Assembly: GCF_030866825.1 (NCBI RefSeq)
Contig: NZ_CP133020.1
Coordinates: 744,001-808,000, forward strand
Direction of reading: 5' to 3'
From: Rathayibacter sp. SW19
GTDB lineage: Bacteria; Actinomycetota; Actinomycetes; Actinomycetales; Microbacteriaceae
DNA: 64,000 nucleotides
The notes beneath the pieces were generated by a model. It was not told the origin of the DNA and made no database searches. It was given only the letters and a program-made list of their open reading frames with translations. Below, in pieces: positions 1 through 8,730 of this stretch. The translations under genes and the position numbers were made by a program. How positions within the stretch are numbered: the stretch's first letter is position 1; every line of letters begins with the position of its first letter.

Positions 1-712
1 GCACGGCGCGCAGGGGGCGTCCACCACGCTCGGGCTGCGCGGGCTGCGCGGGCTGCGCGGCGTATGAGTGCTGCCGGGTGGCAGCTCTGTGGGGCAGGTT
101 GTCGTCGAGCAACAGATTCGCCGGGTGCAGGTCGCCGTGCAGCCACAGGGTCGGTCCGATCCACGCCGGTGCTGCAGAGAGCATGTTCCACAGTGCGCGC
201 AATTCGGTGGAATGCGGGATCGCCCCACTTTTTAGACGGTCGAGTACGGCAGGAGATCGAGTCGGAAGCGGTACGCCGCGCACGCGATTGAACGGCGCCA
301 CCCCTTCCGGCGCGGGCGTGTGAAGTTGCGTGATGAACTCGGCCAGATCGTCGGCGAGCGCTGCGCGGTCGCTGGCGGACGCATCCGATGCCGGGATGCC
401 GTCGAACCACGGACAGATGCTCCACGGCCACGGGTAGAGATCACTGGGCAGCCCGATGCGAACGGGCACCGGGATCGGCACGCTCACGCGCCGGGCGAAT
501 TCAGGCAGCCAACGCTGTTCGTTCAGAGCGAGTCCGGCTGCCACGCTGCGCCGGGGAATGCGCACGCACAGGGTGTCGCCGAGACGGAAGAGTGCGTTGT
601 CCCAGCCGTTCGCGACGAGGCGCAGTGGCCCGGTCAGGTCGGGATGCTGTGCCTGAATCAAGCGCGCGACCAGTTGGGCATCCACGGCGATGTCTGCTTC
701 TGGGGTGTCCAT
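1..712 (-). CDS. Aminoglycoside phosphotransferase (APH) family kinase, 3' end cut by window edge
   Basis: The reading frame starts at an ATG at 712 and stays open to base 1, so the C-terminus lies outside the window. It begins MDTPEADIAVDAQLVARLI and contains the APH catalytic motif HGDLHPANLL near residue 200, the loop that supplies the catalytic Asp in the family. Family members phosphorylate small-molecule hydroxyl groups (antibiotics, choline, sugars); the substrate here is unknown. After the catalytic loop the protein has an unusual insert rich in Ala-Gln-Pro, encoded by a 9-bp tandem repeat (about 27-62), before a PLRAV stretch that should lead into the metal-binding DFG-like segment off the edge. 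It is divergent from the protease gene at 938. Confidence 0.85.
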   Translation of the reverse strand, partial: MDTPEADIAVDAQLVARLIQAQHPDLTGPLRLVANGWDNALFRLGDTLCVRIPRRSVAAGLALNEQRWLPEFARRVSVPIPVPVRIGLPSDLYPWPWSICPWFDGIPASDASASDRAALADDLAEFITQLHTPAPEGVAPFNRVRGVPLPTRSPAVLDRLKSGAIPHSTELRALWNMLSAAPAWIGPTLWLHGDLHPANLLLDDNLPHRAATRQHSYAAQPAQPAQPERGGRPLRAV

Positions 713-937
713 GGCTGGAATCCTTCGCGGTTGACAATGGGCGTCTGCGTCGGTGAGGGCAGCTGCGGCGTCCGGGACCGAATACGACGAATTACATACA
801 GAAAACACTCAGCAAACGCCCACGATTCATAGGTTGTTCATGGATATTGCACACCGATTCCGGGGGATCGCGAGGTTAGCTTTCTTCATCACAGTACTTG
901 GCAACACCTCTTGGAAGTCCGGAAAGGAAACGCAATC

Positions 938-2323
938 ATGGACTCAAACGAAACCCCTCAGGGTCCGACACCACAGCAGCCTTGGCGTGCGCCTACGCCC
1001 ACGCCGGTCGCTGCCGCAATGGCACCCAAGAAGCACCTGAGCAGGGGTGCGATCGTCGCGCTGGGTGCGTGCACTGCCGCACTCGTTGGAATCAGCGCGG
1101 TCGGTGGCGTCTTGACCTTCACCTCGCTGGTTGCGAGGGCGTCGGCAGCCAGCCAGGCGCAAAAGGATCACAACCAATTCGAACAGGCGCTTTACGGCGG
1201 GCAGAACGGTTCCTCCGGCAGCGGTTCGGGTTCCGGTTTGTCATCCGGCGGCAACGGCAGCGGGTTCGGATACTCCGGCGGCAGCGGCTCGACCGGGAGT
1301 TCCGGCGTTGCGGCAACGACCGCGCAGTCCTCCGGCATTGTTCTGATCAACACGGTGTTGTCGTATCAGCAGGCCGAGGCGGCAGGAACCGGCATGGTCC
1401 TCACCAGCAACGGTGAGATCCTGACCAACAACCACGTCGTTGCCGGTGCCACGTCTATCTCGGTCACGGTCGCCTCGAGCGGAAAGACCTACACCGCCAA
1501 CGTCGTCGGCACGGATGCGACGGACGACGTCGCCGTGCTGCAACTGTCCGGCGCCTCAGGCCTCACGACCGCGAAGCTCGACAGCTCGGGGAACGTACAG
1601 ACCGGTGACTCGGTCACTGGTGTCGGCAACGCGGGCGGAACGGGGACGCTGACCGCGGCTGCGGGCTCAGTGACCGCGCTCGATCAGACGATCACGACGC
1701 AGGCGGAGGGGGCCGCGGCATCCGAAACGCTGAACGGTCTGATTCAGACGGATGCCGACATTCAGGCAGGCGACTCAGGCGGGCCGCTGTATAACGCGTC
1801 TGGTTCAATCGTCGGAATCGACACGGCGGCATCGTCGGGCACCGCGCAGACGGAAGGGTACGCGATTCCGATCTCGAGTGCATTGACGATCGCTAAGCAG
1901 ATCGAGTCTGGAAACGCTTCGGACACCGTTTCGATCGGATACCCGGCGTTCCTGGGGATCGAGGTCGGGTCCAGTGCAAGCAGCGGTAGCGGCCAGGGCG
2001 GTTTCGGATCGCAAGGCGGCTTTGGGTCGCAGGGCGGCTTCGGATCGCAGAGCGGCTCCGATTCGCTCGGCGGGAATAGCGACCAGAGCGTCGCGGGCGC
2101 ACCCGTTGCCGGTGTCATCAACGGAGGGCCTGCCGCGGGTGCGGGCATTGTGGCCGGCGACACGATCACGGCGCTCAACGGTGCGACGATCGGTTCAGCG
2201 AGCGATCTGACCCAGGCTCTGAGCGGTTACAAGCCCGGTCAGAGTGTGACAGTCACCTGGACGGATGCCTCGGGCGCCTCGCACAGTGCGAGCCTCACCC
2301 TGGCAACCGGCCCGGCTGCGTGA
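938..2323 (+). CDS. Membrane-anchored HtrA/DegP-like serine protease with PDZ domain
   Basis: The 461-residue protein has a Pro-rich cytoplasmic N-terminus, one membrane segment at about residues 36-60, a Gly/Ser-rich linker, a trypsin-like domain and a C-terminal PDZ domain (about 390-458). The catalytic triad is visible as H166 in NNHVVAG, D197 in TDDVAVL and S280 in GDSGGPL. Such proteins act outside the membrane in quality control or regulated proteolysis. The ATG at 938 was chosen because it follows GGAAAGGAAA; an in-frame start at 911 lacks this site. Between protease and PDZ domains lies a short GGFGSQ tandem repeat, the main oddity. Transcribed alone; a dyad-repeat cluster follows the stop. 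Confidence 0.93.
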   Translation: MDSNETPQGPTPQQPWRAPTPTPVAAAMAPKKHLSRGAIVALGACTAALVGISAVGGVLTFTSLVARASAASQAQKDHNQFEQALYGGQNGSSGSGSGSGLSSGGNGSGFGYSGGSGSTGSSGVAATTAQSSGIVLINTVLSYQQAEAAGTGMVLTSNGEILTNNHVVAGATSISVTVASSGKTYTANVVGTDATDDVAVLQLSGASGLTTAKLDSSGNVQTGDSVTGVGNAGGTGTLTAAAGSVTALDQTITTQAEGAAASETLNGLIQTDADIQAGDSGGPLYNASGSIVGIDTAASSGTAQTEGYAIPISSALTIAKQIESGNASDTVSIGYPAFLGIEVGSSASSGSGQGGFGSQGGFGSQGGFGSQSGSDSLGGNSDQSVAGAPVAGVINGGPAAGAGIVAGDTITALNGATIGSASDLTQALSGYKPGQSVTVTWTDASGASHSASLTLATGPAA

Positions 2324-2339
2324 GGCGCATCGCCACCCC

Positions 2340-2545
2340 GTTGGTCGAGTAGCGCGCGAGCGCAGCGAGCACGCCAATCGAGACCCCCGTGAGTCAGCTT
2401 GCGGGGGTCTCGATACGCTCGTTCCTCGCTACTCGACCAGCGGTGGGGGGTCTCGATACGCTCGTTCCTCGCTACTCGACCAGCGGTACGGGGGGTGTGG
2501 TGGTCGAGTAGCGCGTGAGCGCAGCGAGCACGCGTATCGAGACCT
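2340..2545. repeat. Dyad-repeat cluster (four units) between convergent genes
   Basis: Four copies of the recurrent element, two in each orientation. One orientation reads GGTCTCGATACGCTCG then CTCGCTACTCGACCAGCG; the other is its reverse complement. The cluster fills the gap between the converging protease and acyl-CoA synthetase genes, where the inverted copies could fold as bidirectional terminator-like hairpins. No T-run follows, so termination is only a guess. Confidence 0.9.
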
Positions 2546-2551
2546 GCCGAG

Positions 2552-4255
2552 CTACGGCGTGACGAAGGCTCCGGCAGCAGCATCGGCCGGCGCCTGCTGC
2601 TTGAGTACGAAGTGCTGTTTCTTGCCGGTCGCCGTGTACGGCAGGCTTTCGACGAAGGTGTACCGCCGCGGCCGCTTGTAGTGCGCGAGCGAAACGCTGG
2701 ACTTGCAGAACGCGTCAAGTTCGATTGCGGCGGCAGCGGCATCCGTCAACGCCCCGGCGCGGGGCTGCACGTACGCGACGACGACCTCGCCCCACTCCTC
2801 GTCCGGAAGTCCGACGACGATGCTGTCGGCAACCCCCGAATGCCCGGCCAGTACTTCCTCAACCTGCACCGGATGCACGTTCTCGCCGCCCGAAATGATC
2901 ATGTCGTCTTTGCGGCCGATGATCGTGACAATCTCGTTCTCGTCCCAGCTGGCGAGATCTCCCGGATACACCCAGCCGTCGCGGAACTTCTCCGCCTCCT
3001 CATCCGGATTGTGCATGTAGGCGTACCCGCTCTTCACCGAGCGCATGATGACCTCGCCGATCTCGTGCCCGTTCTTCTCCGCGTGGTCATCCGGCCCCGC
3101 GATGCGGTCTTTGTAGACCTTGACGACGGCCACGTCGTCGTCGAGACAGGCGCGGCCGGCTGCACCGGCGGCATCCGGAAGGTCGTCGGGGCGCAGGTAG
3201 GTGTTCCAGAACGCCTCAGTGGTTCCGTAGCCGTTCGCGATGCGTTTGGTCAGCGTGTTCTGGTAGCGCAACGCGGCGGCCCGATCGAGCGGCGCCCCCA
3301 TTGTGACCATGCCGCGCAGCGAGCTGAGGTCACGCGGGCGCGCCTCCTGCTCATCCGCAAGCCGCTCCAGGTTGGTCGGCGCGCCGATGACGTAGGTCAA
3401 CTTGTACTTCTGGATGCTGTCCAGCACGAGCCCCGCGTCGAACTGCGGCAGCGTGACCACTTCTGCGCCGACGAAGAAGGCGGTGTTCGGCCCCGCGCAG
3501 TAGTTGCCGCCGCGGTGGAACCACGGTGACATGTTCATGGTTTTATCGGTCGGGGCGAGCGGGAAGTGCATGATCACATCGTGTGCTGTGAGCACCTCGT
3601 TCAGGCTTGTCAGCGGCACCGCCTTCGGCATGCCGGTCGTGCCGGAGGTGTACAGGCGGCTCGTCTCATCCCAGACGCTGGCGCCTTCCGGTGCGCGGAA
3701 GCTCGGCGCGTCGTCGGCGAGCAACTCGTCGAAGTGGATCGATCCGGGGATCAGCTCGCCTGCGCCGACACCGGCGAGGATGCGCGGGGCGTGAGTTGCG
3801 AGGCCGAGGGCGGCGGAGACATCCGCTCGCGCAGCGGTGTCGTAGACGAACACGACGGGCTTCGAGTCGTTGAGGATGTGCGCGGTCTCGGCGGGGGCGA
3901 GCCTGAAGTTCATCGGTGAGCTGACGGCTCGCAGCCCTTGTGCGGCCACGTACAGGAACGCGAACTCGGGCGTGTTCATGAGCTGATACGCGATGATGTC
4001 GCCCACCCCGACGCCGCGGGCTGCGAGGCCGGCGACCAGGTTGCCGGTCACCTGACCGAGTTCGGCGTAGGTCCAGGAGCGGCCGGTCGGCGGATCGGTG
4101 ATCGCGGTGCGTTTGCCGTAGCGATGAGTGTTGCGTTCGAACGCCGCCGCATAGGTGAAGTGGCTCTCGAACACAGACTGCAGCGCGCTCGGATCGTATT
4201 CGGTGTTGCGCTGCGCGATTCCGGACTCGGCGCGGGCGTTCTCAGTGATGCTCAA
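2552..4255 (-). CDS. Acyl-CoA synthetase / AMP-dependent ligase (ANL superfamily)
   Basis: ANL-superfamily adenylate-forming enzyme, expected to activate a carboxylic acid (probably a fatty or short-chain acid) to acyl-AMP and then acyl-CoA in the cytoplasm. Visible core motifs are the phosphate loop YTSGTTGMPKAVP, NGYGTTEAF, YPGDLASWDE, the hinge IIGRKDDMIISGGENVHP, and PYTATGKK with the C-terminal catalytic Lys. The length (567 residues from the chosen start) fits the family. I prefer the TTG at 4255, which has GAGG five bases upstream; a GTG at 4288 in the same frame has no recognisable ribosome site. The substrate cannot be read from sequence. Monocistronic as far as visible. Confidence 0.9.
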   Translation of the reverse strand: MSITENARAESGIAQRNTEYDPSALQSVFESHFTYAAAFERNTHRYGKRTAITDPPTGRSWTYAELGQVTGNLVAGLAARGVGVGDIIAYQLMNTPEFAFLYVAAQGLRAVSSPMNFRLAPAETAHILNDSKPVVFVYDTAARADVSAALGLATHAPRILAGVGAGELIPGSIHFDELLADDAPSFRAPEGASVWDETSRLYTSGTTGMPKAVPLTSLNEVLTAHDVIMHFPLAPTDKTMNMSPWFHRGGNYCAGPNTAFFVGAEVVTLPQFDAGLVLDSIQKYKLTYVIGAPTNLERLADEQEARPRDLSSLRGMVTMGAPLDRAAALRYQNTLTKRIANGYGTTEAFWNTYLRPDDLPDAAGAAGRACLDDDVAVVKVYKDRIAGPDDHAEKNGHEIGEVIMRSVKSGYAYMHNPDEEAEKFRDGWVYPGDLASWDENEIVTIIGRKDDMIISGGENVHPVQVEEVLAGHSGVADSIVVGLPDEEWGEVVVAYVQPRAGALTDAAAAAIELDAFCKSSVSLAHYKRPRRYTFVESLPYTATGKKQHFVLKQQAPADAAAGAFVTP

Positions 4256-4428
4256 TGTGACCTCGTTTCTGAGGCTGAGTTCCGCCACAGTGAGCGGGGC
4301 AGCTCAGTCGTCTTAATACTTGGGCGGGCGCGCGAGGCGCTCAAATCCTCAGTCTATTCCCAGGGTGTCGTTGCGCGGACGGGATCGCGCACGCTGAGCC
4401 GGGCCCCGTCGCGGCGGAGTGGGTCAGA

Positions 4429-5364
4429 TCAGAGCAGGTCGCGCCGGTGGACCAGTGCCCCGGCGCCGATCAGCGGGCCTTCTCCGGAAAGGCCCGAGCG
4501 GGTGACGGCTACGGCGCGCGCATAGTCCAGGATGGCACACTCGTGGATTGTGGCGAGCACAAGTTCGATGTAGTCCGGTGCGACGTTGGCGAAGCCGCCA
4601 CCGATGGCTACATGCCGCAGGTCGAGCAGACTTGCCGCGCTGGCGATGGCCTCGCCGACGGCCGTGGTCGACCGGCGCACCGCCTTGATGGCGACAGGCA
4701 CGCAGGCCGCGTAATCCGCGGCGAGATCTTCGCCGGTGGCGCCGGTCCAGCCTTGGCTCTGCGCCCACGTGACGGTGTGCGGGCCCGCAGCGAGGTTTTC
4801 CAGCGACGATGCGGCGCTGGTCTGGCCCGCTTTCCGCGCTGCCAGCTGCAGCTGGCCGATGTGGCCGGCGTTGCCGGAGTCGCCTGCGAGCACGTGCCCG
4901 CCCAGGATGATGCCGCCGCCCACTCCGGTCGACACGACCATCGCCATTGAGTTGTCGATGCCGCGCGTTGCTCCGAGCCAGTGTTCGGCAAGCGCGATGC
5001 AGGTGCCGTCCAGTCGCAGCGTCACCCGGGCATCTCCGACCAGCCGTTGCACGAACTCACTGACGCGGAATCCGGCCAGTTGCGGCAAATTCAGCGGGGA
5101 GATCGAATTGTCGGTCAGCGAGATTGGACCGGCAGAGCCGATTCCGACGCCGATCAGTGCGTCAGCCGGAGTCAGCGACGCGAGTGCGGCGGTCACGACG
5201 GTACCGACGGCGGCCGTCAGTTGCTCGCGGGTGGCCGTCGGTCCGGTCGCGACGCGGTGGCGGCTCGCGGTGCGGAGCGCGCCATCCGCTGAGACGAGGG
5301 CGGCGTCGACCTTCGTGCCGCCGATGTCGACGGCGAGCGCGAGTTCGCGGGGGAGTGGTGTCAC
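4429..5364 (-). CDS. ROK family sugar kinase
   Basis: Starts with GTG and has the ROK/actin-fold phosphate loop VDIGGTKVDAAL at residues 13-24, then GIGSAGPIS and STGVGGGIILGG, typical of ROK glucokinases and N-acetylhexosamine kinases that phosphorylate a sugar with ATP. The length (311 residues) is normal. The cysteine cluster that binds zinc in most ROK kinases (CxCGxxGCxE) is absent: the equivalent stretch GNAGHIGQ is followed by sequence with no Cys pair. There is no DNA-binding N-terminus, so it is a kinase and not a NagC-type repressor. Substrate unknown. It is upstream of, and co-directional with, the acyl-CoA synthetase but separated by about 170 bp. Confidence 0.85.
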   Translation of the reverse strand: MTPLPRELALAVDIGGTKVDAALVSADGALRTASRHRVATGPTATREQLTAAVGTVVTAALASLTPADALIGVGIGSAGPISLTDNSISPLNLPQLAGFRVSEFVQRLVGDARVTLRLDGTCIALAEHWLGATRGIDNSMAMVVSTGVGGGIILGGHVLAGDSGNAGHIGQLQLAARKAGQTSAASSLENLAAGPHTVTWAQSQGWTGATGEDLAADYAACVPVAIKAVRRSTTAVGEAIASAASLLDLRHVAIGGGFANVAPDYIELVLATIHECAILDYARAVAVTRSGLSGEGPLIGAGALVHRRDLL

Positions 5365-5484
5365 GGTGGGAACTTTCGATCGACGGATGCCGCGCAGCGC
5401 GTGCAGCCGCTTCGATCGTAGCCAATCCGCGGCGTCAGTCTGACAATGGGGCAGCCGGGTGTGACGCGCGGCCGGGGCTGAGCC

Positions 5485-5703
5485 TCACTTGCTCCCGCGG
5501 CCGCTCCTCGGTCGGCGAAGGCCGAGCACCACGAGTACGATTCCGACGACCACGACGATCAGCCCGATGAGGAGCCACATTCGGTTGCCGGTCATGAAAC
5601 TCCCCGGGATCAGGTTCAGTCCCTGCCCGGCGAATACTCCACCAATGATCACGGCGAGTACCCCGACGGTGACGAGGGCGATCCGCCCGACTCTGCTGCT
5701 CAC
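5485..5703 (-). CDS. Small two-span membrane protein
   Basis: A 72-residue protein starting at GTG 5703 with two clear hydrophobic segments (about 8-30 and 42-62) separated by a short polar loop containing GSFMTGNR, and an Arg/Lys-rich C-terminus (RRPRSGRGSK) expected to be cytoplasmic. I recognise the general layout from other actinobacterial small membrane proteins but know no function. It stands alone between the ROK kinase and the SHOCT gene. The coding call rests on the coherent membrane topology. Confidence 0.65.
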   Translation of the reverse strand: MSSRVGRIALVTVGVLAVIIGGVFAGQGLNLIPGSFMTGNRMWLLIGLIVVVVGIVLVVLGLRRPRSGRGSK

Positions 5704-5827
5704 GCTGCTAATTTACGCTTCACCACTTCCCGTCGGCTGAAAAATGAGCGAGGCGTGCGTTGCGCCACATTCCGCCGTCGGCGCGCTGCTGCGGCTGCGG
5801 CTCTACTGACTCTGCAGCTTTATCGAC

Positions 5828-6184
5828 TCAAATGCCCAGAAGCTTGGCCTTTGCCGCGGTAAATTCCGCGTCGTTGATCAGGCCGGCCTGGTGCATCTGG
5901 CCCAGCTTCGCCAGCTGCGTCAGCATGTCATCCTGAATCGGTGCAGCCGCGGCCGCCGCCGCTTGTGCCGCCGCTTGCTGTGCCTGATCGGTGGCAAGTT
6001 GCACCTGCGCCTGGATCTCGGCCTGTTGCGCTGCTGCTGCCTGCTCGGCTGCTGCTGCGTGTTGCTGAGCACCCGCCTGCTGCTTGTCCCGGATGCCTCC
6101 CGATACTGCGGTCGCGGTGCCTGCTATCACGGCGGTGCGAGCCATCGTACCGATGAGTCCTGGGCGCCCCATACGTCGTAGCAT
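5828..6184 (-). CDS. SHOCT-domain protein with Ala/Gln-rich coiled segment
   Basis: The 118-residue product begins at ATG 6184, preceded by AAGGAG. It has a hydrophobic/basic N-terminus (RRMGRPGLIG), a long Ala/Gln-rich helical or coiled-coil segment (about 38-85), and a C-terminal SHOCT motif: LAKLGQMHQAGLINDAEFTA then AKAKLLGI. SHOCT is a short oligomerisation module. It lies 37 bp downstream of the DUF6325-like gene on the same strand and is probably co-transcribed with it; this pairing is common in actinobacteria. The exact role is unknown. Confidence 0.85.
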   Translation of the reverse strand: MLRRMGRPGLIGTMARTAVIAGTATAVSGGIRDKQQAGAQQHAAAAEQAAAAQQAEIQAQVQLATDQAQQAAAQAAAAAAAPIQDDMLTQLAKLGQMHQAGLINDAEFTAAKAKLLGI

Positions 6185-6221
6185 TCGTTTCTCCTTCGTG
6201 GCGGTGATGTTCGTGGTACTG

Positions 6222-6653
6222 CTATTCGGCGGCGGCAATCGCCGCAGTGACTTCTGCAACGACCGATGCTGGCACCCGAACGCTGTCCCGTTGGATGCCT
6301 CCGGAATTGACCACGGCTTCGCGCAGCCCCTTCGCCCAGGTGTGCTCGAACACCAGGATGGCGGCGGAGTCTCCTGGCTGCAGGCCCGAAGTGAGCGCCT
6401 CGACGTCCTCGTCCGAGATGAGACCCTCGATGTGGTCGATGACACTGTTCAGCACGGTGGCGTCATTGTTGGCGCCTAGCTCGTCGAACTCGAGGTACGT
6501 CGTTTCACCCCGGTCGTTTGAGGTCACGAACAGACCGTCGATGATCGTGATTGTCTCGGTATCCACCAACCGGGACAGTTCCGGGATGATCTCGCCGGAG
6601 AACTTGTTGCCGGGGAAAACGAGGGTCAGAATCTCGACGGGGCCCAGGGTCAT
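6222..6653 (-). CDS. DUF6325-like protein, partner of the SHOCT protein
   Basis: A 143-residue acidic cytoplasmic protein starting at ATG 6653 behind CGGAGAA. Sequence features include MTLGPVEILTLVFPGNKFSG, TITIIDGLFV and a C-terminal stretch AILVFEHTWAKGLREAVVNS, which matches the actinobacterial family annotated DUF6325 (membrane-associated or stress proteins of unknown function). It is the first gene of a likely two-gene unit with the SHOCT protein. The function is not known; the family call is from memory of the conserved opening and 'FEHTWA' motif. Confidence 0.75.
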   Translation of the reverse strand: MTLGPVEILTLVFPGNKFSGEIIPELSRLVDTETITIIDGLFVTSNDRGETTYLEFDELGANNDATVLNSVIDHIEGLISDEDVEALTSGLQPGDSAAILVFEHTWAKGLREAVVNSGGIQRDSVRVPASVVAEVTAAIAAAE

Positions 6654-6700
6654 GATGTTCTCCGGTTCTCAGTTGTGTGCGCGCACGGGTGCGCTGGTCG

Positions 6701-7645
6701 CTACTCTATCGGTGTCAGCTCGGGCACCTGCCAGCTTCCGTCGAGGATCTCCTCCCGTGGCCGGTAAAGGCGAATGAGGAAGTTCCAGCCCGCCGGAGTC
6801 GGGATTGCGTTGGGGGTGCCGTCGGGGAAGTCGCCGAAGTGCACAGTGACCGATCCGTCGGAATTCGATTCGGCCGTGATGTCGTTTACCGTGTAGGAAT
6901 CGGCCGCATTGGGCTCGAAGTAACCCGCCTGGTTGTAAACCGACACGGACCAGAATCCGTCGACGGGAACATTGGCGAGGGTCAATTCGTAACGCCCTTC
7001 GGGCACCTGCGGGTTGACCCCGACATAGGATGCTTCAGCGCTGGGCAGGCCACCCCATCCCGCCGCGGTTCCGATCAGGTGGCGAACGGGATCGACTTCG
7101 TCTCTCGACCCGAACATCTTGTCGAATCCGCTCAGCTCAGCGGCGAGGGCCAGGAGCGCGTTGCGTGTCGCGTCGAAGCTCTTCGTGTCGTAATCCGGAT
7201 ATGCGAAGGGCACAGACGATCCAGCGGTCAACGCGATTTGGTCCTGAAGTACGGCGACCGCCGCAATATCTGATGCGTCGGCCGGGTCAACTAGCGTGCG
7301 GATTGCGACCACCACATAGGGCGTGCCGAACTCGGCAACTGTCAACTCATATTTGCCCGCGTCGTGATAGGTAGCGTTGACGAAATGGTCTTGATTCACC
7401 ACCATTGCGGAGAGGTAGCGTTCACCGTGTTCGGGAAGCGTAAGCGTCGCCCCGGCGCTGATGTCTACTACAGCGAAACTGTACAGAGTGTCACGATTGA
7501 GCCGGATCACCGTCTGCCGATCGATCGCCGCAGGCTGACGGTTATGCAGAAATGTGTTCACTCCGCCGGCATCCCGACTCAAGTCGGCCATCATTCGATC
7601 GTTTTCCGCTCGAACGAAATTGTCCGCATTCACGTGTGTCGACAT
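6701..7645 (-). CDS. DUF1254/DUF1214 domain protein
   Basis: The product is 314 residues from ATG 7645, which follows GGAGCAATTG. The N-terminal half (VNTFLHNRQPAAIDRQTVIR, LNRDTLYSFAVVD) matches the DUF1254 pattern, and the C-terminal half (DGFWSVSVYNQAGYFEPN, then WNFLIRLYRPREEIL) matches DUF1214. These two domains usually occur together in one protein of unknown biochemical role. No signal peptide is visible, so it is probably cytoplasmic. The frame is open further upstream, but that extension is Arg/His/Pro-rich and looks like an artefact of GC content, so it was excluded. The next gene upstream on this strand (Nei-type) is 125 bp away. Confidence 0.88.
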   Translation of the reverse strand: MSTHVNADNFVRAENDRMMADLSRDAGGVNTFLHNRQPAAIDRQTVIRLNRDTLYSFAVVDISAGATLTLPEHGERYLSAMVVNQDHFVNATYHDAGKYELTVAEFGTPYVVVAIRTLVDPADASDIAAVAVLQDQIALTAGSSVPFAYPDYDTKSFDATRNALLALAAELSGFDKMFGSRDEVDPVRHLIGTAAGWGGLPSAEASYVGVNPQVPEGRYELTLANVPVDGFWSVSVYNQAGYFEPNAADSYTVNDITAESNSDGSVTVHFGDFPDGTPNAIPTPAGWNFLIRLYRPREEILDGSWQVPELTPIE

Positions 7646-7770
7646 CAATTGCTCCGTCCCTGGTCTTCTGAGCACAGTATGGCGGACCAGGCTGCTGCTC
7701 GGAACCAAACTGTTGCGCGCGCCGCGGTCACCCGTGCCGTGCAGCCGCCGTGATCGTTGCTGTCTGCAGA

Positions 7771-8649
7771 CTAACTCTGGCAGAACGGGCAGACATAGAT
7801 CGCGCGAATTTGCCGGTCGCCGATGCGCATGCCGGAGGTGCCAGTCCCGGGGGTGTCTGTCCCGGGGGTGACTGTCTCCGGCAGGCCCATCTCCGGTGTG
7901 AGGTTCGCGGCCTCGCCCTCGCCGCTGCCCAGCTGGCCTCTGCGGATGCGCGCGCCGCAACGCCGGCACGGTTGGTTCTCGCGGCGATAGACCCAGCTCG
8001 TGCTGCCAGGCCGCAGGTCGCCGGTCGTCGTGCGAACGGCCCGGTCCTTGTTCGCGACGATCAGGCGATGGGCGAGGGCGACCGTCTTGAGCAGGTCTGC
8101 GTCGCGCACGAGCCGGGTCGGCAGCATCCCGCGGAGAAAGCAGAGTTCAGCTACGTATTCATTTCCGAGCCCGGCGAGATTGCGCTGGTCGAGCAGTGCG
8201 ACGGAGATCGATTCACTCGGGTGGGCGGCGAGTCGCCGAGTCGCCTCACCGGCATCCCAATCCGGGCCGAGCAGATCAGGACCCAGATGGCCGACGACGG
8301 CGACCTCGCGGTCGCGAGGCAGCACGCCGAGCATGCCGAGCTCGAAGCCGACAGCCTGCCACCCGGTGGTGGTCAGCACGATCCTGGCTTGAAATGCGGG
8401 CCGTTTCCAGCGTTCGCCCGGCCGGTAGAGCTGCCACATCCCCTCCATCTTCAGATGGCTGTGAACCGTGTGATCTCCGACGCGGATCAGGATGTGCTTG
8501 CCCCGGCTGACCACTTCGTCGATGCGCTCGCCGGTCAGGTCGACGGTGGCGTACTCAGGAACCCGGATATCGCATCCGGTCAGCATGGCGCCGGCAAGCG
8601 CGGCGTCGAGGCGGCGGGCCAGACGGTAGACCGAGTCACCCTCTGGCAT
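7771..8649 (-). CDS. Fpg/Nei family DNA glycosylase (endonuclease VIII-like)
   Basis: A base-excision repair glycosylase/AP lyase. The start is fixed at ATG 8649 because the family needs Pro as residue 2 as the Schiff-base nucleophile, followed by Glu: MPEGDSVYRLARRL. Other family marks are SRGKHILIRV with the conserved Lys, THSHLKMEGMW-like sequence, QRNLAGLGNEY in the helix-two-turn-helix region, and a C-terminal zinc finger with CRRCG and CPFCQ. The opening 'PEGDS' points to actinobacterial Nei rather than MutM. The zinc finger contains an inserted Thr/Pro/Gly tract encoded by short imperfect repeats (about 7835-7890), lengthening the hairpin between the two Cys pairs. Located 81 bp downstream of lhr on the same strand, so co-expression is possible. 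Confidence 0.93.
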   Translation of the reverse strand: MPEGDSVYRLARRLDAALAGAMLTGCDIRVPEYATVDLTGERIDEVVSRGKHILIRVGDHTVHSHLKMEGMWQLYRPGERWKRPAFQARIVLTTTGWQAVGFELGMLGVLPRDREVAVVGHLGPDLLGPDWDAGEATRRLAAHPSESISVALLDQRNLAGLGNEYVAELCFLRGMLPTRLVRDADLLKTVALAHRLIVANKDRAVRTTTGDLRPGSTSWVYRRENQPCRRCGARIRRGQLGSGEGEAANLTPEMGLPETVTPGTDTPGTGTSGMRIGDRQIRAIYVCPFCQS

Positions 8650-8680
8650 GACGGATGCCCTGCGGTCGGCGCGCGTGTGG

Positions 8681-8719
8681 CTTCGAGACGGGCGTTCCTC
8701 GCTCCTCAATCAGCAGTGG
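8681..8719. repeat. Divergent single copy of the dyad repeat
   Basis: The sequence CTTCGAGACGGGCG then CTCGCTCCTCAATCAGC resembles the main element but has a TTCGAGAC end and CCTCAA where the main type has ACTCGA. It resembles the copy at 44430. It sits between the Nei-type gene and lhr. Confidence 0.6.
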
Positions 8720-8730
8720 TGGCCGCGCGC

